A stretch of 64,000 bases of DNA from Chromohalobacter canadensis (GCF_029544075.1 NZ_JAJQJH010000010.1:1-64000); one strand, 5' to 3'; counted from the first letter of the stretch, positions 28,668 to 38,293 are shown. The notes: generated from the letters alone by a model not told the origin. Program-made: numbers and translations.

Positions 28668-28862
28668 TTAGAGGTTCGGCAGCATGCGTTGAACCAGGTG
28701 CTTGTCGGCATCATGAATCTGCTTCATGCCGCGCAGCTGACGCTTACGCTTGGTCGACTTCTTGGTCAGGATGTGACTGCGGAAAGACTGCTTGTGCTTG
28801 AAGCCATGGGCAGTCTTCTTGAAGCGCTTCGCAGCGCCACTGTTACTCTTGATTTTAGGCAT
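28668..28862 (-). CDS. rpmI: 50S ribosomal protein L35
   Basis: 64 residues: [20 protein letters not shown] followed by the basic tail with KRKRQLRG and VQRMLPNL. The ATG at 28862 is the conserved L35 start; an in-frame ATG 15 bases upstream adds a non-family leader. Confidence 0.98.
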   Translation of the reverse strand: MPKIKSNSGAAKRFKKTAHGFKHKQSFRSHILTKKSTKRKRQLRGMKQIHDADKHLVQRMLPNL

Positions 28863-28903
28863 GAGGGAAAACTCCACTCGGTTTCTTCAGAAAACCCGGG
28901 GCC

Positions 28904-28926
28904 GGCAGTCGGCGGTGCCGACTGCC
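28904..28926 (-). promoter_or_regulatory. infC-rpmI intercistronic hairpin
   Basis: Perfect 10-bp stem GGCAGTCGGC/GCCGACTGCC with a 3-base loop, 42 bases before the rpmI start. A T-run occurs only 8 bases later (GGTTTTC). In E. coli the L20 operator lies in this region, so a translational or partial-termination role is plausible but unproven. Confidence 0.5.
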
Positions 28927-28944
28927 CGTTCAACCGCCAACGGA

Positions 28945-29484
28945 TCACTTCTTTTTGGGCGCCAAGATCATGATCATTTGACGGCCTTCCATCTTAGGGA
29001 AAGACTCGACAGATGCCATGTCTTCGAGGTCAGCCGCGATCCGTTCCATCAGCTTGCGGCCGATGTCCTGGTGCGCCATCTCACGACCTCGAAAACGTAG
29101 CGTGACCTTACCTTTGTCGCCCGCTTCGAGGAAACGAATCAGGTTTTTCAACTTCACCTGATAATCGCCCTCGTCAGTACCGGGCCGGAATTTGACTTCC
29201 TTGACCTGGATCTGCTTGGTTTTCTTCTTCTGAGCCGCTTTTTGCTTTTTCTGCTCGAAGATGAATTTGCCGTAATCCATGATCTTACAAACGATCGGAT
29301 CGGCATTGGAAATCTGTACGAGGTCCATACCTTCTGCTTCGGCACGCTCCAAGGCATCGCTGGTTGGCACGATACCAAGCTGTTCACCGTCGCTGGCGAT
29401 CAAGCGAACTTGATCTTCGGTAATCCGCTCGTTCATTGGTGGGCGCTTTTCCTGTGGACGCCCTCTTGGGTTGCTTCTCTTGAT
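28945..29484 (-). CDS. infC: Translation initiation factor IF-3 with AUC start
   Basis: Prevents subunit joining and proofreads the initiation codon. The core matches IF-3: [63 protein letters not shown] and [14 protein letters not shown]. The first ATG (29436) would give 163 residues and has only a distant AGGA. Sixteen codons upstream an ATC at 29484 has TGGAG 8 bases away and gives 179 residues, close to the roughly 180 of other IF-3 proteins; the extra segment [16 protein letters not shown] resembles the IF-3 N-terminal tail. Non-AUG starts are the basis of IF-3 autoregulation, so ATC is the better call. Confidence 0.9.
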   Translation of the reverse strand: MKRSNPRGRPQEKRPPMNERITEDQVRLIASDGEQLGIVPTSDALERAEAEGMDLVQISNADPIVCKIMDYGKFIFEQKKQKAAQKKKTKQIQVKEVKFRPGTDEGDYQVKLKNLIRFLEAGDKGKVTLRFRGREMAHQDIGRKLMERIAADLEDMASVESFPKMEGRQMIMILAPKKK

Positions 29485-29521
29485 GGTTCCGTCTCCACTT
29501 TTGCCTTGGAAGATGTCGCTA

Positions 29522-31417
29522 TTACCGCTCGGCCTTCACCTTGTCGATGAAAGCGTCCACCGTCATGCTGCCTAGGTCTTCGCCGCCGCGCGTACGCACA
29601 GCTACCGAGTCGGCCTCGACTTCCTTATCTCCAACCACAAGGAGATAGGGGACCTTCTGCAACGTATGTTCGCGAATTTTAAAGCCGATCTTCTCATTCC
29701 TCAAGTCTGTCTTGACACGCAGACCGAGTTTCTGCAAACGCAGCGATACCGACTCGGCGTGATCGCGCTGGGCATCCGTGATATTCAGGACCACTGTTTG
29801 CAGAGGTGACAGCCACAACGGCATAGCCCCCGCATAGTGTTCGATGAGAATGCCAATGAAACGTTCCATTGACCCCACGATGGCGCGATGCAGCATGACC
29901 GGCGCCTGACGAGACCCGTCTTCGGCCACATACTGTGCCCCCAGGCGGGTCGGCATCATGAAATCGACCTGCATCGTGCCCACCTGCCACTCACGCCCCA
30001 GGCAATCACGCATATGATATTCGATTTTAGGCCCGTAGAAAGCCCCTTCACCGGGAAGTTCTTCCCACTGCACGTCACAGCGACCCAAAGCGGTACGCAA
30101 CGCCTCTTCCGCTCGATCCCAATTCTCGTCGCTTCCCAGACGCTTCTCGGGACGTAACGCAATTTTGACGGCGATCTCATCGAAGCCAAAATCACGATAG
30201 ACTTCCAAAGCCTGGCGATGAAAGGCCGTCACTTCAGACTCGACTTGCGCTTCGGTGCAGAACACATGGCCATCGTCCTGGGTAAAAGCGCGGACACGCA
30301 TGATGCCATGCAAGGCGCCTGAAGGCTCGTTGCGATGGCAGCCACCGAACTCGCCATAACGCACCGGAAGCTCGCGATAGCTGCGCAGGCCGGAATTGAA
30401 GACTTGCACATGCCCAGGGCAGTTCATCGGCTTGAGCGCATACTCGCGCTTTTCCGATTCGGTGAAGAACATGTTGTCGGCGTAATTGTCCCAGTGGCCG
30501 GACTTCTGCCACAGCGAAACATCCATGATCTGCGGACACCGGATTTCCTGATACCCACTGTCCTGGTAGACCTTGCGCATGTATTGTTCGACAGTCTGCC
30601 AGAGCGTCCAGCCTCGCGGGTGCCAGAATACCATGCCCGGCGCTTCTTCTTGCATGTGAAAGAAATCGAGCTTGCGGGCCAGCTTACGGTGATCGCGCTT
30701 CTCGGCTTCCTCCAAGCGCTGGAGGTAAGTCTTCAAGGCCTTCTTGTCCGGCCACGCCGTCCCGTATATGCGCGTCAGCATTGGCTTGGTGGCATCCCCC
30801 CGCCAATAGGCGCCCGCCAGTTTAGTAAGTTTGAAAGCTTTCAGGTGCCGCGTATTCGGGACATGCGGCCCACGGCACATATCGATGTATTCTTCATGAT
30901 GATAGAGACGAACGGTCTCACCATCGGCGATGCCTTCGACGATTTCTTGCTTGTACGGCTCAGCGCGTTCAGCGAAAGTCGCCAGAGCCTGCTCTTTCGA
31001 CACGTACTCACGAACGACATCGTATTCACGCTCGATAAGCACCTTCATACGTTTTTCCAGCGCGTCGAGGTCGTCCGGCGAGATTGACTGGCCGAAATCG
31101 ATATCGTAATAAAACCCATCGTCCACGACCGGCCCAATCGCCATTTTAGCGTCGGGATAAAGCTGCTTGACGGCGTGCCCCAGGAGGTGGGCGCAGGAAT
31201 GGCGGATAATCTCCACCCCTTCATGATCGCTCGCCGTCAGGATGCTGACCTCGGCGTCACGCTCGATTAGATCGGCCGCATCGACGGCAACGCCATCTAT
31301 CTTTCCCGCCACACAGGCCTTGGCAAGCCCCGTGCCGATAGATTCGGCAAGCTGCATGACGGTCAAGGGTGAATCGAAAGTTTTCTGACTGCCATCAGGC
31401 AGGGTCACGATGGGCAT
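29522..31417 (-). CDS. thrS: Threonyl-tRNA synthetase
   Basis: Class II synthetase, 631 residues. It has a TGS domain ([17 protein letters not shown]), an N2 editing domain with [11 protein letters not shown] and the HxxxH zinc-like motif, a catalytic domain with [10 protein letters not shown] (Zn cysteine) and [15 protein letters not shown] (motif 3), and a C-terminal anticodon-binding domain ([17 protein letters not shown]). The start at 31417 has AAGGGA upstream. It heads the operon down to ihfA. The roughly 225 bases upstream hold no recognised feature, although E. coli thrS is autoregulated there. Confidence 0.97.
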   Translation of the reverse strand: MPIVTLPDGSQKTFDSPLTVMQLAESIGTGLAKACVAGKIDGVAVDAADLIERDAEVSILTASDHEGVEIIRHSCAHLLGHAVKQLYPDAKMAIGPVVDDGFYYDIDFGQSISPDDLDALEKRMKVLIEREYDVVREYVSKEQALATFAERAEPYKQEIVEGIADGETVRLYHHEEYIDMCRGPHVPNTRHLKAFKLTKLAGAYWRGDATKPMLTRIYGTAWPDKKALKTYLQRLEEAEKRDHRKLARKLDFFHMQEEAPGMVFWHPRGWTLWQTVEQYMRKVYQDSGYQEIRCPQIMDVSLWQKSGHWDNYADNMFFTESEKREYALKPMNCPGHVQVFNSGLRSYRELPVRYGEFGGCHRNEPSGALHGIMRVRAFTQDDGHVFCTEAQVESEVTAFHRQALEVYRDFGFDEIAVKIALRPEKRLGSDENWDRAEEALRTALGRCDVQWEELPGEGAFYGPKIEYHMRDCLGREWQVGTMQVDFMMPTRLGAQYVAEDGSRQAPVMLHRAIVGSMERFIGILIEHYAGAMPLWLSPLQTVVLNITDAQRDHAESVSLRLQKLGLRVKTDLRNEKIGFKIREHTLQKVPYLLVVGDKEVEADSVAVRTRGGEDLGSMTVDAFIDKVKAER

Positions 31418-31640
31418 GCAAAATCCCTTATATTCAGTGGTGGCCCATACCAGGGACCACATGAAACGATGAAGATGAAAAGCAATGAGGGAAAGCTATC
31501 GGCCTACTTCCTTTCCCTTGCGTGTCATACGCTTGCAACCCCACGACTGAGACTGGAAGGCAGCACAAACGCATGAAACGATGAATTGCGCACACTAGCA
31601 AGCCCGCGGAATGCCGTCTAGTCGTGCCAGTGGCACAAAT

Positions 31641-31668
31641 AAAAAGAGGCGCCCGAAGGCGCCCCTTT
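31641..31668 (-). terminator. Intrinsic terminator of the OmpA-like gene
   Basis: Minus strand GGGGCGCC-TTCG-GGCGCCTC followed by TTTTTATTT: a stable UUCG tetraloop hairpin with U-run, 25 bases after the stop codon. Confidence 0.9.
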
Positions 31669-31692
31669 CTTCGATCATGAACTGAGCAATCG

Positions 31693-32574
31693 TTATTCTT
31701 GCTCGCCCATCTCAACGCGACGGTTTTCAGCACGGCCTTCAGCCGTCTCGTTGGTGGCGATCGGATCCTGCTCGCCATAACCCATGGTCGTGATGTTGTC
31801 GCCATCCACGCCCTTGGAAACCAAGTACTCCTTCACAGAGTCGGCACGACGCTGAGAAAGATCCTTGTTATAGGAAGCGCTACCGATGGAATCGGTATAC
31901 CCTTCCAGGCGGACATTCACACTCTCGTTGGCAGCCAGTTTCTCGGCAACGCCATCGAGAATGTTTTCCGCATCGCTGGTGAGCGTGGCGGAGTCGAACT
32001 CGAAGTTCACATCATGCAGCACCAAATCTGCCGGGCAGCCTAGCGCATTGACTTCTTCGCCTGCCGGTGTGTTGGGGCACTGATCCTGATAATCCGGGAC
32101 GCCATCACCGTCGCTATCAAGCGGGCAGCCCCGAGCATTGACGTCGACACCTGCCGGTGTTCCCGGGCATTCGTCTTTGTAGTCCGGAACGCCATCGCCG
32201 TCACTATCAAGCGGGCAACCTTGGGCGTCTACCGCAACGCCAGCCGGCGTGTTGGGGCACTGATCACGGTCATCGGGAACGCCATCACCGTCACTGTCCA
32301 CTACCTTGTCGGAATAATCAGCGCATAGCAAAGCCCCTGCTGTCGCACCGCCGACGCCACCAAGGGCAGCACCGGTATCTTCGTCCGAGTCACTGCTCGA
32401 TGCATAGCCAATGCCACCACCGATCAAGCCACCAGCCAAACCACAGACAAAGGGTGACTTGTACCATGCTTGATCATCGGAATGGGACATGGACTGAGAA
32501 CCCGAAGTAGCACAGCCTGAAAGGCCGACCATCATCGCGGAACCGAGCAGCAAGCCAGTCGTAGATTTTTTCAT
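31693..32574 (-). CDS. OmpA-family lipoprotein with thrombospondin type 3 repeats
   Basis: 293 residues. The signal peptide ends in lipobox LSGC (Cys21), followed by a glycine-rich zipper (GGLIGGGIGYASS). Three calcium-binding TSP3-type repeats (DSDGDGVPD...CPNTPAG) are each close to 28 residues. The C-terminal OmpA peptidoglycan-binding domain (VRLEGYTDSIGS, LSQRRADSVKEYL, GRAENRRVE) carries the Asp and Arg that hold diaminopimelate. It anchors the outer membrane to the wall. Monocistronic. Confidence 0.92.
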   Translation of the reverse strand: MKKSTTGLLLGSAMMVGLSGCATSGSQSMSHSDDQAWYKSPFVCGLAGGLIGGGIGYASSSDSDEDTGAALGGVGGATAGALLCADYSDKVVDSDGDGVPDDRDQCPNTPAGVAVDAQGCPLDSDGDGVPDYKDECPGTPAGVDVNARGCPLDSDGDGVPDYQDQCPNTPAGEEVNALGCPADLVLHDVNFEFDSATLTSDAENILDGVAEKLAANESVNVRLEGYTDSIGSASYNKDLSQRRADSVKEYLVSKGVDGDNITTMGYGEQDPIATNETAEGRAENRRVEMGEQE

Positions 32575-32838
32575 ATGTAAGACTCCTTCTTAACACAGCG
32601 CTAGTCGTAACGGGACGTTACCCAGCGGGGTCCGAGTATAGAAGCGGTTCCCGGTGGGAGAAAGACTTTTCACCCTTCCCTCATCAAAAAAGAAAGCACA
32701 AAGCCTTTCGTTTAGCCAGTGCTTTACCCTTCACCAGCGCTTCTACCGATGAGTTCCCCTTCATCATTATGCATTATCGGAATTGATGCAAACCCAAATG
32801 AACGAATGCCCCCCTGATGTCTCATTTTTGTACAACTA

Positions 32839-33990
32839 TCACGCGCTCCCCTGGTAGCGTCTAACCAAGCGTTCGAACAAGTCGATGCCTGGAGTCAGCA
32901 TGGCGTCCGGAAAATCGTAGCTGGGATGATGCAAAGGATGGCATTGCTCGCCACTACCCAAGGTCAATAACGCCCCCTCGCCTTGCGCGGCAAGCCATCC
33001 AAAGTCTTCCGACCAGCGATGCGCCGCAGACAACTCACGCAGCGGTAACGCCAAGGCCTCTACTTCCTCACGTATCGCCTCGACGGCGCGTGGATGATTG
33101 TGAGTCGCCTGAAAGACATCGCACCAATCGATTTCGATTCCTAGATCGTCCTCTTCGGCCTCGACCCGGGCCAGCGATACTGCCGCTTCCGCCAGGGCAC
33201 GCATCATCGCGTCGTCTTCGGTACGCAAGGTGGCCATCACCTCGGCCTGCCCCGGCGACGTGCCAAAGGCCACTTCCCCCAGACGCGCATGAATCAGCGT
33301 CACCATGACCAGCCCTTGATCGTCTGGCAATTGCTGCGGCAGACGCTTCAATCCCTGCAGAATCCGGCACATTGCCAAGGCCGGATTACGGCCCTGCTCG
33401 GGATGGGCCGCATGCGTGCACACCCCATTGAGACGCACGATCAACCCTCGCGAGGCGCACGTGAATGCCCCTGACCTTACTGAGACCTCACCTAACGGCT
33501 CACCTGGCAAGTTATGCAGTGCGAAAATATGATCGGGAGCGATTTCCTCAAAACGTGACGACTCGACGACACCCCGAGCGCCTCGGCCCGTCTCCTCGGA
33601 GGGCTGAAACAGCAGCACCGTTTCGCCATACGCTGGTGGATTTTTCGACAAGCGTTGCGCAAGCCCAAGCAATGTCGCCATATGGCCATCATGGCCGCAA
33701 CTGTGTGCCACATGCTCGCACTTCGACCGCCATGCCACCTCCGCAGTCTCGCCAATGGGAAGCGCATCGAGCTCGGCACGAAACATCACCCGCGGCCCGG
33801 GGCACTCGGCGGCGAAAATCCCCGCTACGCCATGCCCTCCCAAGCTTGTCACGATACGTGTCGCTCCCGCTTCCTCAAGCCATTCGGCGATGCGCCGCGC
33901 TGTCGCGACCTCTTGTCCCGACAACTCTGGCTCAGCATGCAAACGGTGGCGAATTTCAGTCGGATCAAGCGACATAAACCGATCTTCCAT
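32839..33990 (-). CDS. M20-family amidohydrolase
   Basis: 383-residue metallo-amidohydrolase of the hippurate/N-acyl-amino-acid hydrolase (AbgB/HipO) type. It shows the N-terminal RHRLHAEPELSGQE, the metal-binding CGHDGHMATLLG, the catalytic glutamates in FQPSEETGRGARG, and a dimerisation domain with THAAHPEQGRNPA. The late HHPSYDFPDAML holds the final ligand. GGAG lies 6 bases before the ATG. The substrate is unknown. It is followed closely on the same strand upstream by a DUF2489 gene. Confidence 0.88.
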   Translation of the reverse strand: MEDRFMSLDPTEIRHRLHAEPELSGQEVATARRIAEWLEEAGATRIVTSLGGHGVAGIFAAECPGPRVMFRAELDALPIGETAEVAWRSKCEHVAHSCGHDGHMATLLGLAQRLSKNPPAYGETVLLFQPSEETGRGARGVVESSRFEEIAPDHIFALHNLPGEPLGEVSVRSGAFTCASRGLIVRLNGVCTHAAHPEQGRNPALAMCRILQGLKRLPQQLPDDQGLVMVTLIHARLGEVAFGTSPGQAEVMATLRTEDDAMMRALAEAAVSLARVEAEEDDLGIEIDWCDVFQATHNHPRAVEAIREEVEALALPLRELSAAHRWSEDFGWLAAQGEGALLTLGSGEQCHPLHHPSYDFPDAMLTPGIDLFERLVRRYQGSA

Positions 33991-34011
33991 GCCCTTCTCC
34001 TACGTCATGGT

Positions 34012-34479
34012 TCACTGCGCGCCTGTCGGCCATTCGCGTTTGAACACCAGAACCTGCCGCGCCGCCTCGTGGAGCCCCGCATAGCGCTCTTCTTGCAGCG
34101 CGATACGCTCGCGATCCTCCGCAAAGCGTTGCTTGGCCGACAAATCCTGGCGCGAAGAATGCGTGTGCAGATGCTCCGTGCGCCGATAAATCTCGGCAAA
34201 GACCTTGAAATCCTCGCGCTCGAGCAACGCGGGATCGATGATATCAAGCAGCACCTTACAGCGGAGCGCCCCCTCCACCAGGTCCACTTGATCCCCCTGC
34301 ATAGCCGTCGCGATCGCCTCGAGGCTCTCGAGACAATTACGGTGAGCCCGCGCTATTTCCTCACGCTGTGCCGCCTCACGGCGCTGCACTTCTCGCCATA
34401 ATCGCCATGCATATCCCACCAAACCAGCGACGACCAGCACCGCCAACACCACCAAACTCCAGCCCACCGCTACGGACAT
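34012..34479 (-). CDS. DUF2489-type membrane-anchored protein
   Basis: 155 residues: one N-terminal membrane helix (about 6-26), then a charged helical, probably coiled-coil, cytoplasmic part (EVQRREAAQREEIARAHR) and the segment SLEAIATAMQGDQVDLVEGALRC-KVLLD that resembles DUF2489 proteins of gammaproteobacteria. Function unknown. It ends 21 bases before the amidohydrolase start. Confidence 0.65.
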   Translation of the reverse strand: MSVAVGWSLVVLAVLVVAGLVGYAWRLWREVQRREAAQREEIARAHRNCLESLEAIATAMQGDQVDLVEGALRCKVLLDIIDPALLEREDFKVFAEIYRRTEHLHTHSSRQDLSAKQRFAEDRERIALQEERYAGLHEAARQVLVFKREWPTGAQ

Positions 34480-34681
34480 GCTCGCACCTCAATCAAATAC
34501 GTTTAGTTAATCGGCAACGAGCGCGGACATTACCGAGCTTGCCACGTTGCAACAAGCCATGTAGGCAAGGCCGCACAAACGTGCTTAGACCAATGACTAA
34601 GCCACCAAGCATTAATACTTTAGTAGCATTACAAGCATCGTAAGCCAATTAATCATTGTGCCGCTCGCAAGGAGGCAATAC

Positions 34682-36127
34682 ATGAGCGAAGAGACTAATG
34701 ACAAGCGCGGCCTCAGTGCTTCGCAAATCGGCCTATGGCTAGGGCCGCTATGGGTCATCCTATGCCTGGCCGTACCTGCGCCAGCCGATATGTCGTCACC
34801 GGCATGGGCATGTGTCGGCTTTGCATTGCTGATGGCTACCTGGTGGGCCACCGAGGCCATTCCCATCCCCGCAACCTCGTTGCTGCCCATGGTGCTGGCC
34901 CCCGTACTGGGCATCGATGAACTCGATGCCGTAGCAGCCAGTTACGCCGACCCTATCATCTATCTCTTCCTGGGGGGCTTCTTGTTGGGCATCGCGATGC
35001 AACGCTGGAACCTCCATCGGCGTATCGCCTTGAAAGTCCTCAGCATCGTTGGTCAGAAACCACGCCAGCAAATCGCGGGGTTCATGATCGCTACAGGCTT
35101 CATCAGTATGTGGGTCTCCAATACGGCCACCAGTATCATGATGCTGCCCATTGGCATGTCCGTCGTCAGCTTGCTGGGTGATGGCGACTCACGTGAGGTC
35201 TCGCGCTACGCTACCGCCCTGCTGCTCGCCATTGCTTATTCTGCCAGCATAGGCGGCGTCGCCACACTCATCGGCACCCCGCCCAATGCCTTGCTCGCGG
35301 GATATCTCTCCGGCGAAGGTATCGATATCGGCTTCGCCCAATGGATGACCATCGGCTTGCCGGTCAGCATCGTGATGATGGCCGTGACATGGTGGTGGTT
35401 GACTTACAAAGGGTTCGATTTGCAACAAAGCAACGATGGCGGGGAGATGATTCGACGCGAACTCGAATCGCTCGGCCCAATGACCTCCGCCGAGCGCCGG
35501 GTCGGCCTGATCTTTCTCATCGCTGCCGCCACCTGGATGCTGCGCCCTCTTTTGAATCAGGTTGGGCTCGACTGGCTATCGGATACCACCATTGCCCTGG
35601 CTGCCGGTATTGGGCTGTTTCTCGTCCCCAGTCGAGACAAGACACGTGGCGCTCTGCTCGACTGGGATAGTGCCAAGGAGCTTCCCTGGGGTGTGCTGCT
35701 GCTCTTCGGCGGAGGGCTGGCGTTGGCAGGAATGATCAAGAGCTCCGGTCTGGCCGAATGGATCGCTCAACAGCTTTCGATCTTCAGCGTATTCCCGTTA
35801 TTGATGCTGGTGGGCATCATCGTGCTGGTCATTATCTTCCTGACTGAGGTCACCTCGAATACGGCCACGGCAGCGGCCTTCCTGCCGCTTCTAGGTGCAC
35901 TCGCCATCTCGCTGGACATGGACCCGTTGCTGATCACGGTCCCTGCCGCCATTGCCGCCAGCTGTGCTTTCATGATGCCGGTCGCGACCCCACCCAATGC
36001 TATCGTGTTCGCGACGGGGCACATGAAGATTCAATCGATGATACGTGCCGGACTGTTGCTCAACATCGTTGGCACTCTACTGATCACGCTGATCACCGTA
36101 TCCCTGCTTCGCCTTCTATGGGCTTGA
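34682..36127 (+). CDS. SLC13/DASS-family sodium:anion symporter
   Basis: 481 residues, about 11-12 membrane spans with the two inverted repeats of the VcINDY fold. Each repeat has its SNT motif: WVSNTATSIMMLP and EVTSNTATAAAFLP. The second-repeat signature is CAFMMPVATPPNAIVFATG. It probably takes up di- or tricarboxylates or sulfate with sodium. AAGGAGG lies 7 bases before the ATG, which decides the start. Confidence 0.88.
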   Translation: MSEETNDKRGLSASQIGLWLGPLWVILCLAVPAPADMSSPAWACVGFALLMATWWATEAIPIPATSLLPMVLAPVLGIDELDAVAASYADPIIYLFLGGFLLGIAMQRWNLHRRIALKVLSIVGQKPRQQIAGFMIATGFISMWVSNTATSIMMLPIGMSVVSLLGDGDSREVSRYATALLLAIAYSASIGGVATLIGTPPNALLAGYLSGEGIDIGFAQWMTIGLPVSIVMMAVTWWWLTYKGFDLQQSNDGGEMIRRELESLGPMTSAERRVGLIFLIAAATWMLRPLLNQVGLDWLSDTTIALAAGIGLFLVPSRDKTRGALLDWDSAKELPWGVLLLFGGGLALAGMIKSSGLAEWIAQQLSIFSVFPLLMLVGIIVLVIIFLTEVTSNTATAAAFLPLLGALAISLDMDPLLITVPAAIAASCAFMMPVATPPNAIVFATGHMKIQSMIRAGLLLNIVGTLLITLITVSLLRLLWA

Positions 36128-36171
36128 CTACTTCATAGGATAAGCGGTCATGGCATATTGAAAGTCGGCGT

Positions 36172-36199
36172 ATGGCAACGCCTTACCGGGCGTTGCCAT
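36172..36199 (+). terminator. Intrinsic terminator after the SLC13 gene
   Basis: ATGGCAACGCC/GGCGTTGCCAT, 11-bp stem, 6-base loop, followed by TTTGG. Confidence 0.75.
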
Positions 36200-36282
36200 T
36201 TTGGTTACCGCTTTTTAGCTTTAGGCAGATTCTTCGATGGTTGTTCGTAATAGAGGCCATGAAAAAGATAACGGTATAAACA

Positions 36283-37017
36283 TTAAAATCCGAACAAATG
36301 CACCAGAGGTGGCAAGATGAAAGCCGTCAGCAGTCCCGTCAGGCCCATCGCCAGTCCCGCAAAGGCACCCGCCACTGCACCGATCGAAGAAAAGGAATAG
36401 GCCGTTCCGAAGCCATGAGCCGCCACCCCCATAGTAAAGCCTTGAACACTAGGATCGCGCACCCTGACAAGACGGAAGATGATAGGTCCCAAGGCACATC
36501 CAAGAGACCCCGTGATCAGCACCAGACCCGCCGCCAGTGACGGAATGCCGCCCAGCTTCTCTGCGATTCCCATCGCGATGGGTGATGTCACCGACTTCGG
36601 CGATAGCGTCAACACGGTTTCGCGGCTGGCCCCCATGAGCATCGCGACCCCCACAGCCGAGGTCACCGCCGTCACGATGCCTGCGGCGCAGCTAAGCAAT
36701 ATCGGCACCAGCATACGCCTGACACGCTCCCGGTAATCATATAGTGGGATCGCCAAGGCAACGGTGGCGGGTCCCAAGAGGAAATGGATGAACTGGGCGC
36801 CCTCGAAATACGTCGCATAATCAGTGCCCGTCAGCGTCAGAAAGGCAATGATTATCGCGATGGTGAGCACGACCGGGTGCAAGAAAGGCGTGCCTCCCAG
36901 GAGACGATTGAGGTAACTCGCCCCCATGAAGGCCAGAAACGTTACCAGCAAGTGCAACAACGGGCTGGCGGAGAGATATACCCATAATTGCTCGAGCGCG
37001 GGAGCGGGCATGCTCAT
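36283..37017 (-). CDS. lrgB: LrgB/CidB-family membrane protein
   Basis: 244 residues, about 7-8 helices. Family blocks are LSPKSVTSPIAMGIAEKLGG and VAAHGFGTAYS. The LrgAB pair was first described as modulating murein hydrolases; homologues move small carboxylates such as pyruvate or glycolate. The ATG overlaps the lrgA stop (ATGA), with GGGAGG 7 bases upstream. Confidence 0.9.
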   Translation of the reverse strand: MSMPAPALEQLWVYLSASPLLHLLVTFLAFMGASYLNRLLGGTPFLHPVVLTIAIIIAFLTLTGTDYATYFEGAQFIHFLLGPATVALAIPLYDYRERVRRMLVPILLSCAAGIVTAVTSAVGVAMLMGASRETVLTLSPKSVTSPIAMGIAEKLGGIPSLAAGLVLITGSLGCALGPIIFRLVRVRDPSVQGFTMGVAAHGFGTAYSFSSIGAVAGAFAGLAMGLTGLLTAFILPPLVHLFGF

Positions 37018-37397
37018 GGACGCTCCTCCCGCCATTCGTCGCGCGGATCTCTGGGTATCGACCGCGTCAACCAAGACATTACTTTTGCCGTGACGGCCAA
37101 GGTCAAGGCGGTCGACACCACGAGCGTGACGGTGATAGGCCAGAAGTCCGCCTTGATTAGATCGAAATGCACCATGATGCCCACCCCCGCGGGCACGAAG
37201 AGCAGGGTCAAGTAGCGCAGCAGCCCTTCACCACTCGTACGTAGCCCCGTAGGCACGCGGCCATTGATCATCAATCCCACCAAAAGCACCACCATGCCCA
37301 CGACGGGCCCTGGCACAGGAAGCTGAAGCCCATGCACCAGGATCTCGCCGAGAAACTGGCACCCCAACAGCACACTCATTCCCGCAATAAGAGGCAT
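37014..37397 (-). CDS. lrgA: LrgA/CidA-family membrane protein
   Basis: 127 residues, four predicted helices. LQLPVPGPVVGMVVLLVGL and LLFVPAGVGIMVHFDLI are typical. The ATG at 37397 with GGAG 9 bases upstream is preferred over an upstream GTG. Translationally coupled to lrgB. Confidence 0.88.
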   Translation of the reverse strand: MPLIAGMSVLLGCQFLGEILVHGLQLPVPGPVVGMVVLLVGLMINGRVPTGLRTSGEGLLRYLTLLFVPAGVGIMVHFDLIKADFWPITVTLVVSTALTLAVTAKVMSWLTRSIPRDPRDEWREERP

Positions 37398-37646
37398 TGC
37401 GTCATCTCCACATGAAACGGCCACATCCTACATCTTTCGTCTAACCTATGCCGCTGTACACTCCAGCTCATGGCATGCCACTCCACTGCCTTATACCTTT
37501 CTTCGACGGACATTCATCATCGCCGGGCACTGGCAAGCAGTTGAAAAAAAAGCGCTATCAAGGGTTTTCATTTCCCGGAAGCCAAGGTAGTATACGCAGC
37601 GTTCCACGGGCGGCACCGGTTTGAAAGCCTTCCGGAAGAACGTTAA

Positions 37647-37723
37647 CGGAGCGTGGCGCAGCTTGGTAGCGCGCTGCAATGGGGTTGCAGAGGTCGCTGG
37701 TTCGAATCCAGTCGCTCCGACCA
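37647..37723 (+). tRNA. tRNA-Pro (anticodon GGG)
   Basis: 77 bases with encoded CCA. The acceptor stem CGGAGCG/CGCTCCG is perfect, the D-arm is GCGC...GCGC, the anticodon stem CTGCA/TGCAG encloses loop ATGGGGT (anticodon GGG, G37), and the T-arm is CTGG-TTCGAAT-CCAG. It closely resembles E. coli proline tRNAs. Confidence 0.97.
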
Positions 37724-37734
37724 AGATTGTCAAG

Positions 37735-37774
37735 AAAAACCGCCGCTTATGGGTCAACCATAGCGGCGGTTTTT
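37735..37774 (+). terminator. Intrinsic terminator after tRNA-Pro
   Basis: AAAAACCGCCGC(T)TATGG, loop, CCATAGCGGCGGTTTTT: 17-bp stem with one bulge and flanking A/T runs. Confidence 0.9.
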
Positions 37775-37865
37775 CGTTGTGTTAGCATCATGGTGATGAT
37801 TGCTTGGAACACTCGTTGATATGACGAGTCCCACGTTCAGATACCGCCCTTCCAGTGAGGCCAAT

Positions 37866-38069
37866 ATGCTGCATGACGCCATTGAGATACGGAAAATCGC
37901 CGGCCCTGATGAGAACGACGTCCGTTATGAAGTCTACGATAGCGATACGGGCGTGAGCCTGGGGCTTTACCAAAGCATGGAACACGCCGAAGCCGAGCGT
38001 CAGCGAATGAAGGCGTCCGACAATGAGGTCAAGTCAGGCGAAGCGGACGACGACCCCAGCGTGGAATGA
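37866..38069 (+). CDS. Small acidic hypothetical protein
   Basis: 67 residues, soluble, acidic C-terminus (SGEADDDPSVE). MLHDAIEIRKIAGPDENDV-RYEVYDSDTGVSLG reads like a short beta-hairpin domain followed by a helix. GAGG lies 5 bases before this ATG; an ATG 66 bases earlier is less convincing. The family is not recognised. A perfect hairpin terminator follows. Confidence 0.6.
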   Translation: MLHDAIEIRKIAGPDENDVRYEVYDSDTGVSLGLYQSMEHAEAERQRMKASDNEVKSGEADDDPSVE

Positions 38070-38074
38070 ACATT

Positions 38075-38111
38075 CCAAAATGGCTTGGCAATCTCTGCCA
38101 AGCCATTTTGG
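38075..38111. terminator. Perfect 16-bp hairpin, likely bidirectional terminator
   Basis: CCAAAATGGCTTGGCA-ATCTC-TGCCAAGCCATTTTGG. It lies between the 67-residue gene (+) and the 44-residue membrane peptide gene (-). The T-run is inside the stem only. Confidence 0.65.
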
Positions 38112-38158
38112 CTACACACGCAAGAAGTTTCAGCGCCAAGCAACCATCCATGACGCCT

Positions 38159-38293
38159 CTACCGATGGCGCCATAGATCCCACCCGATTCCGCCAGCGAT
38201 GCCAGCAATGACGCCCACCAGCACATTGCCGACCACTAACCACGTGACTAGTCCAACCATGATGCCAAGCAGTGCTCCAGGAAGTTCTTTCAT
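38159..38293 (-). CDS. 44-residue hydrophobic membrane peptide
   Basis: Reads MKELPGALLGIMVGLVTWLV then VGNVLVGVIAGIAGGIGWDL and a basic end WRHR. GGAG lies 5 bases before the ATG. Glycines spaced GxxxG and a Trp-Asp/Trp-Arg-rich C-terminus suggest one long or two short membrane helices with a cytoplasmic basic tail. It is too short for standard gene-length cut-offs. The ribosome site, composition and position between two terminator-like regions support a real gene. Function unknown. Confidence 0.6.
   Translation of the reverse strand: MKELPGALLGIMVGLVTWLVVGNVLVGVIAGIAGGIGWDLWRHR

Noticed and set aside
30335-31087. 250-residue frame opposite thrS.
   Set aside because: Antisense shadow of threonyl-tRNA synthetase, no family resemblance.
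37491-37757. Open frame antisense to tRNA-Pro containing GATGFEPATS and RATKLRHAP.
   Set aside because: This is the well-known spurious translation of the strand opposite a tRNA gene; the tRNA explains it.
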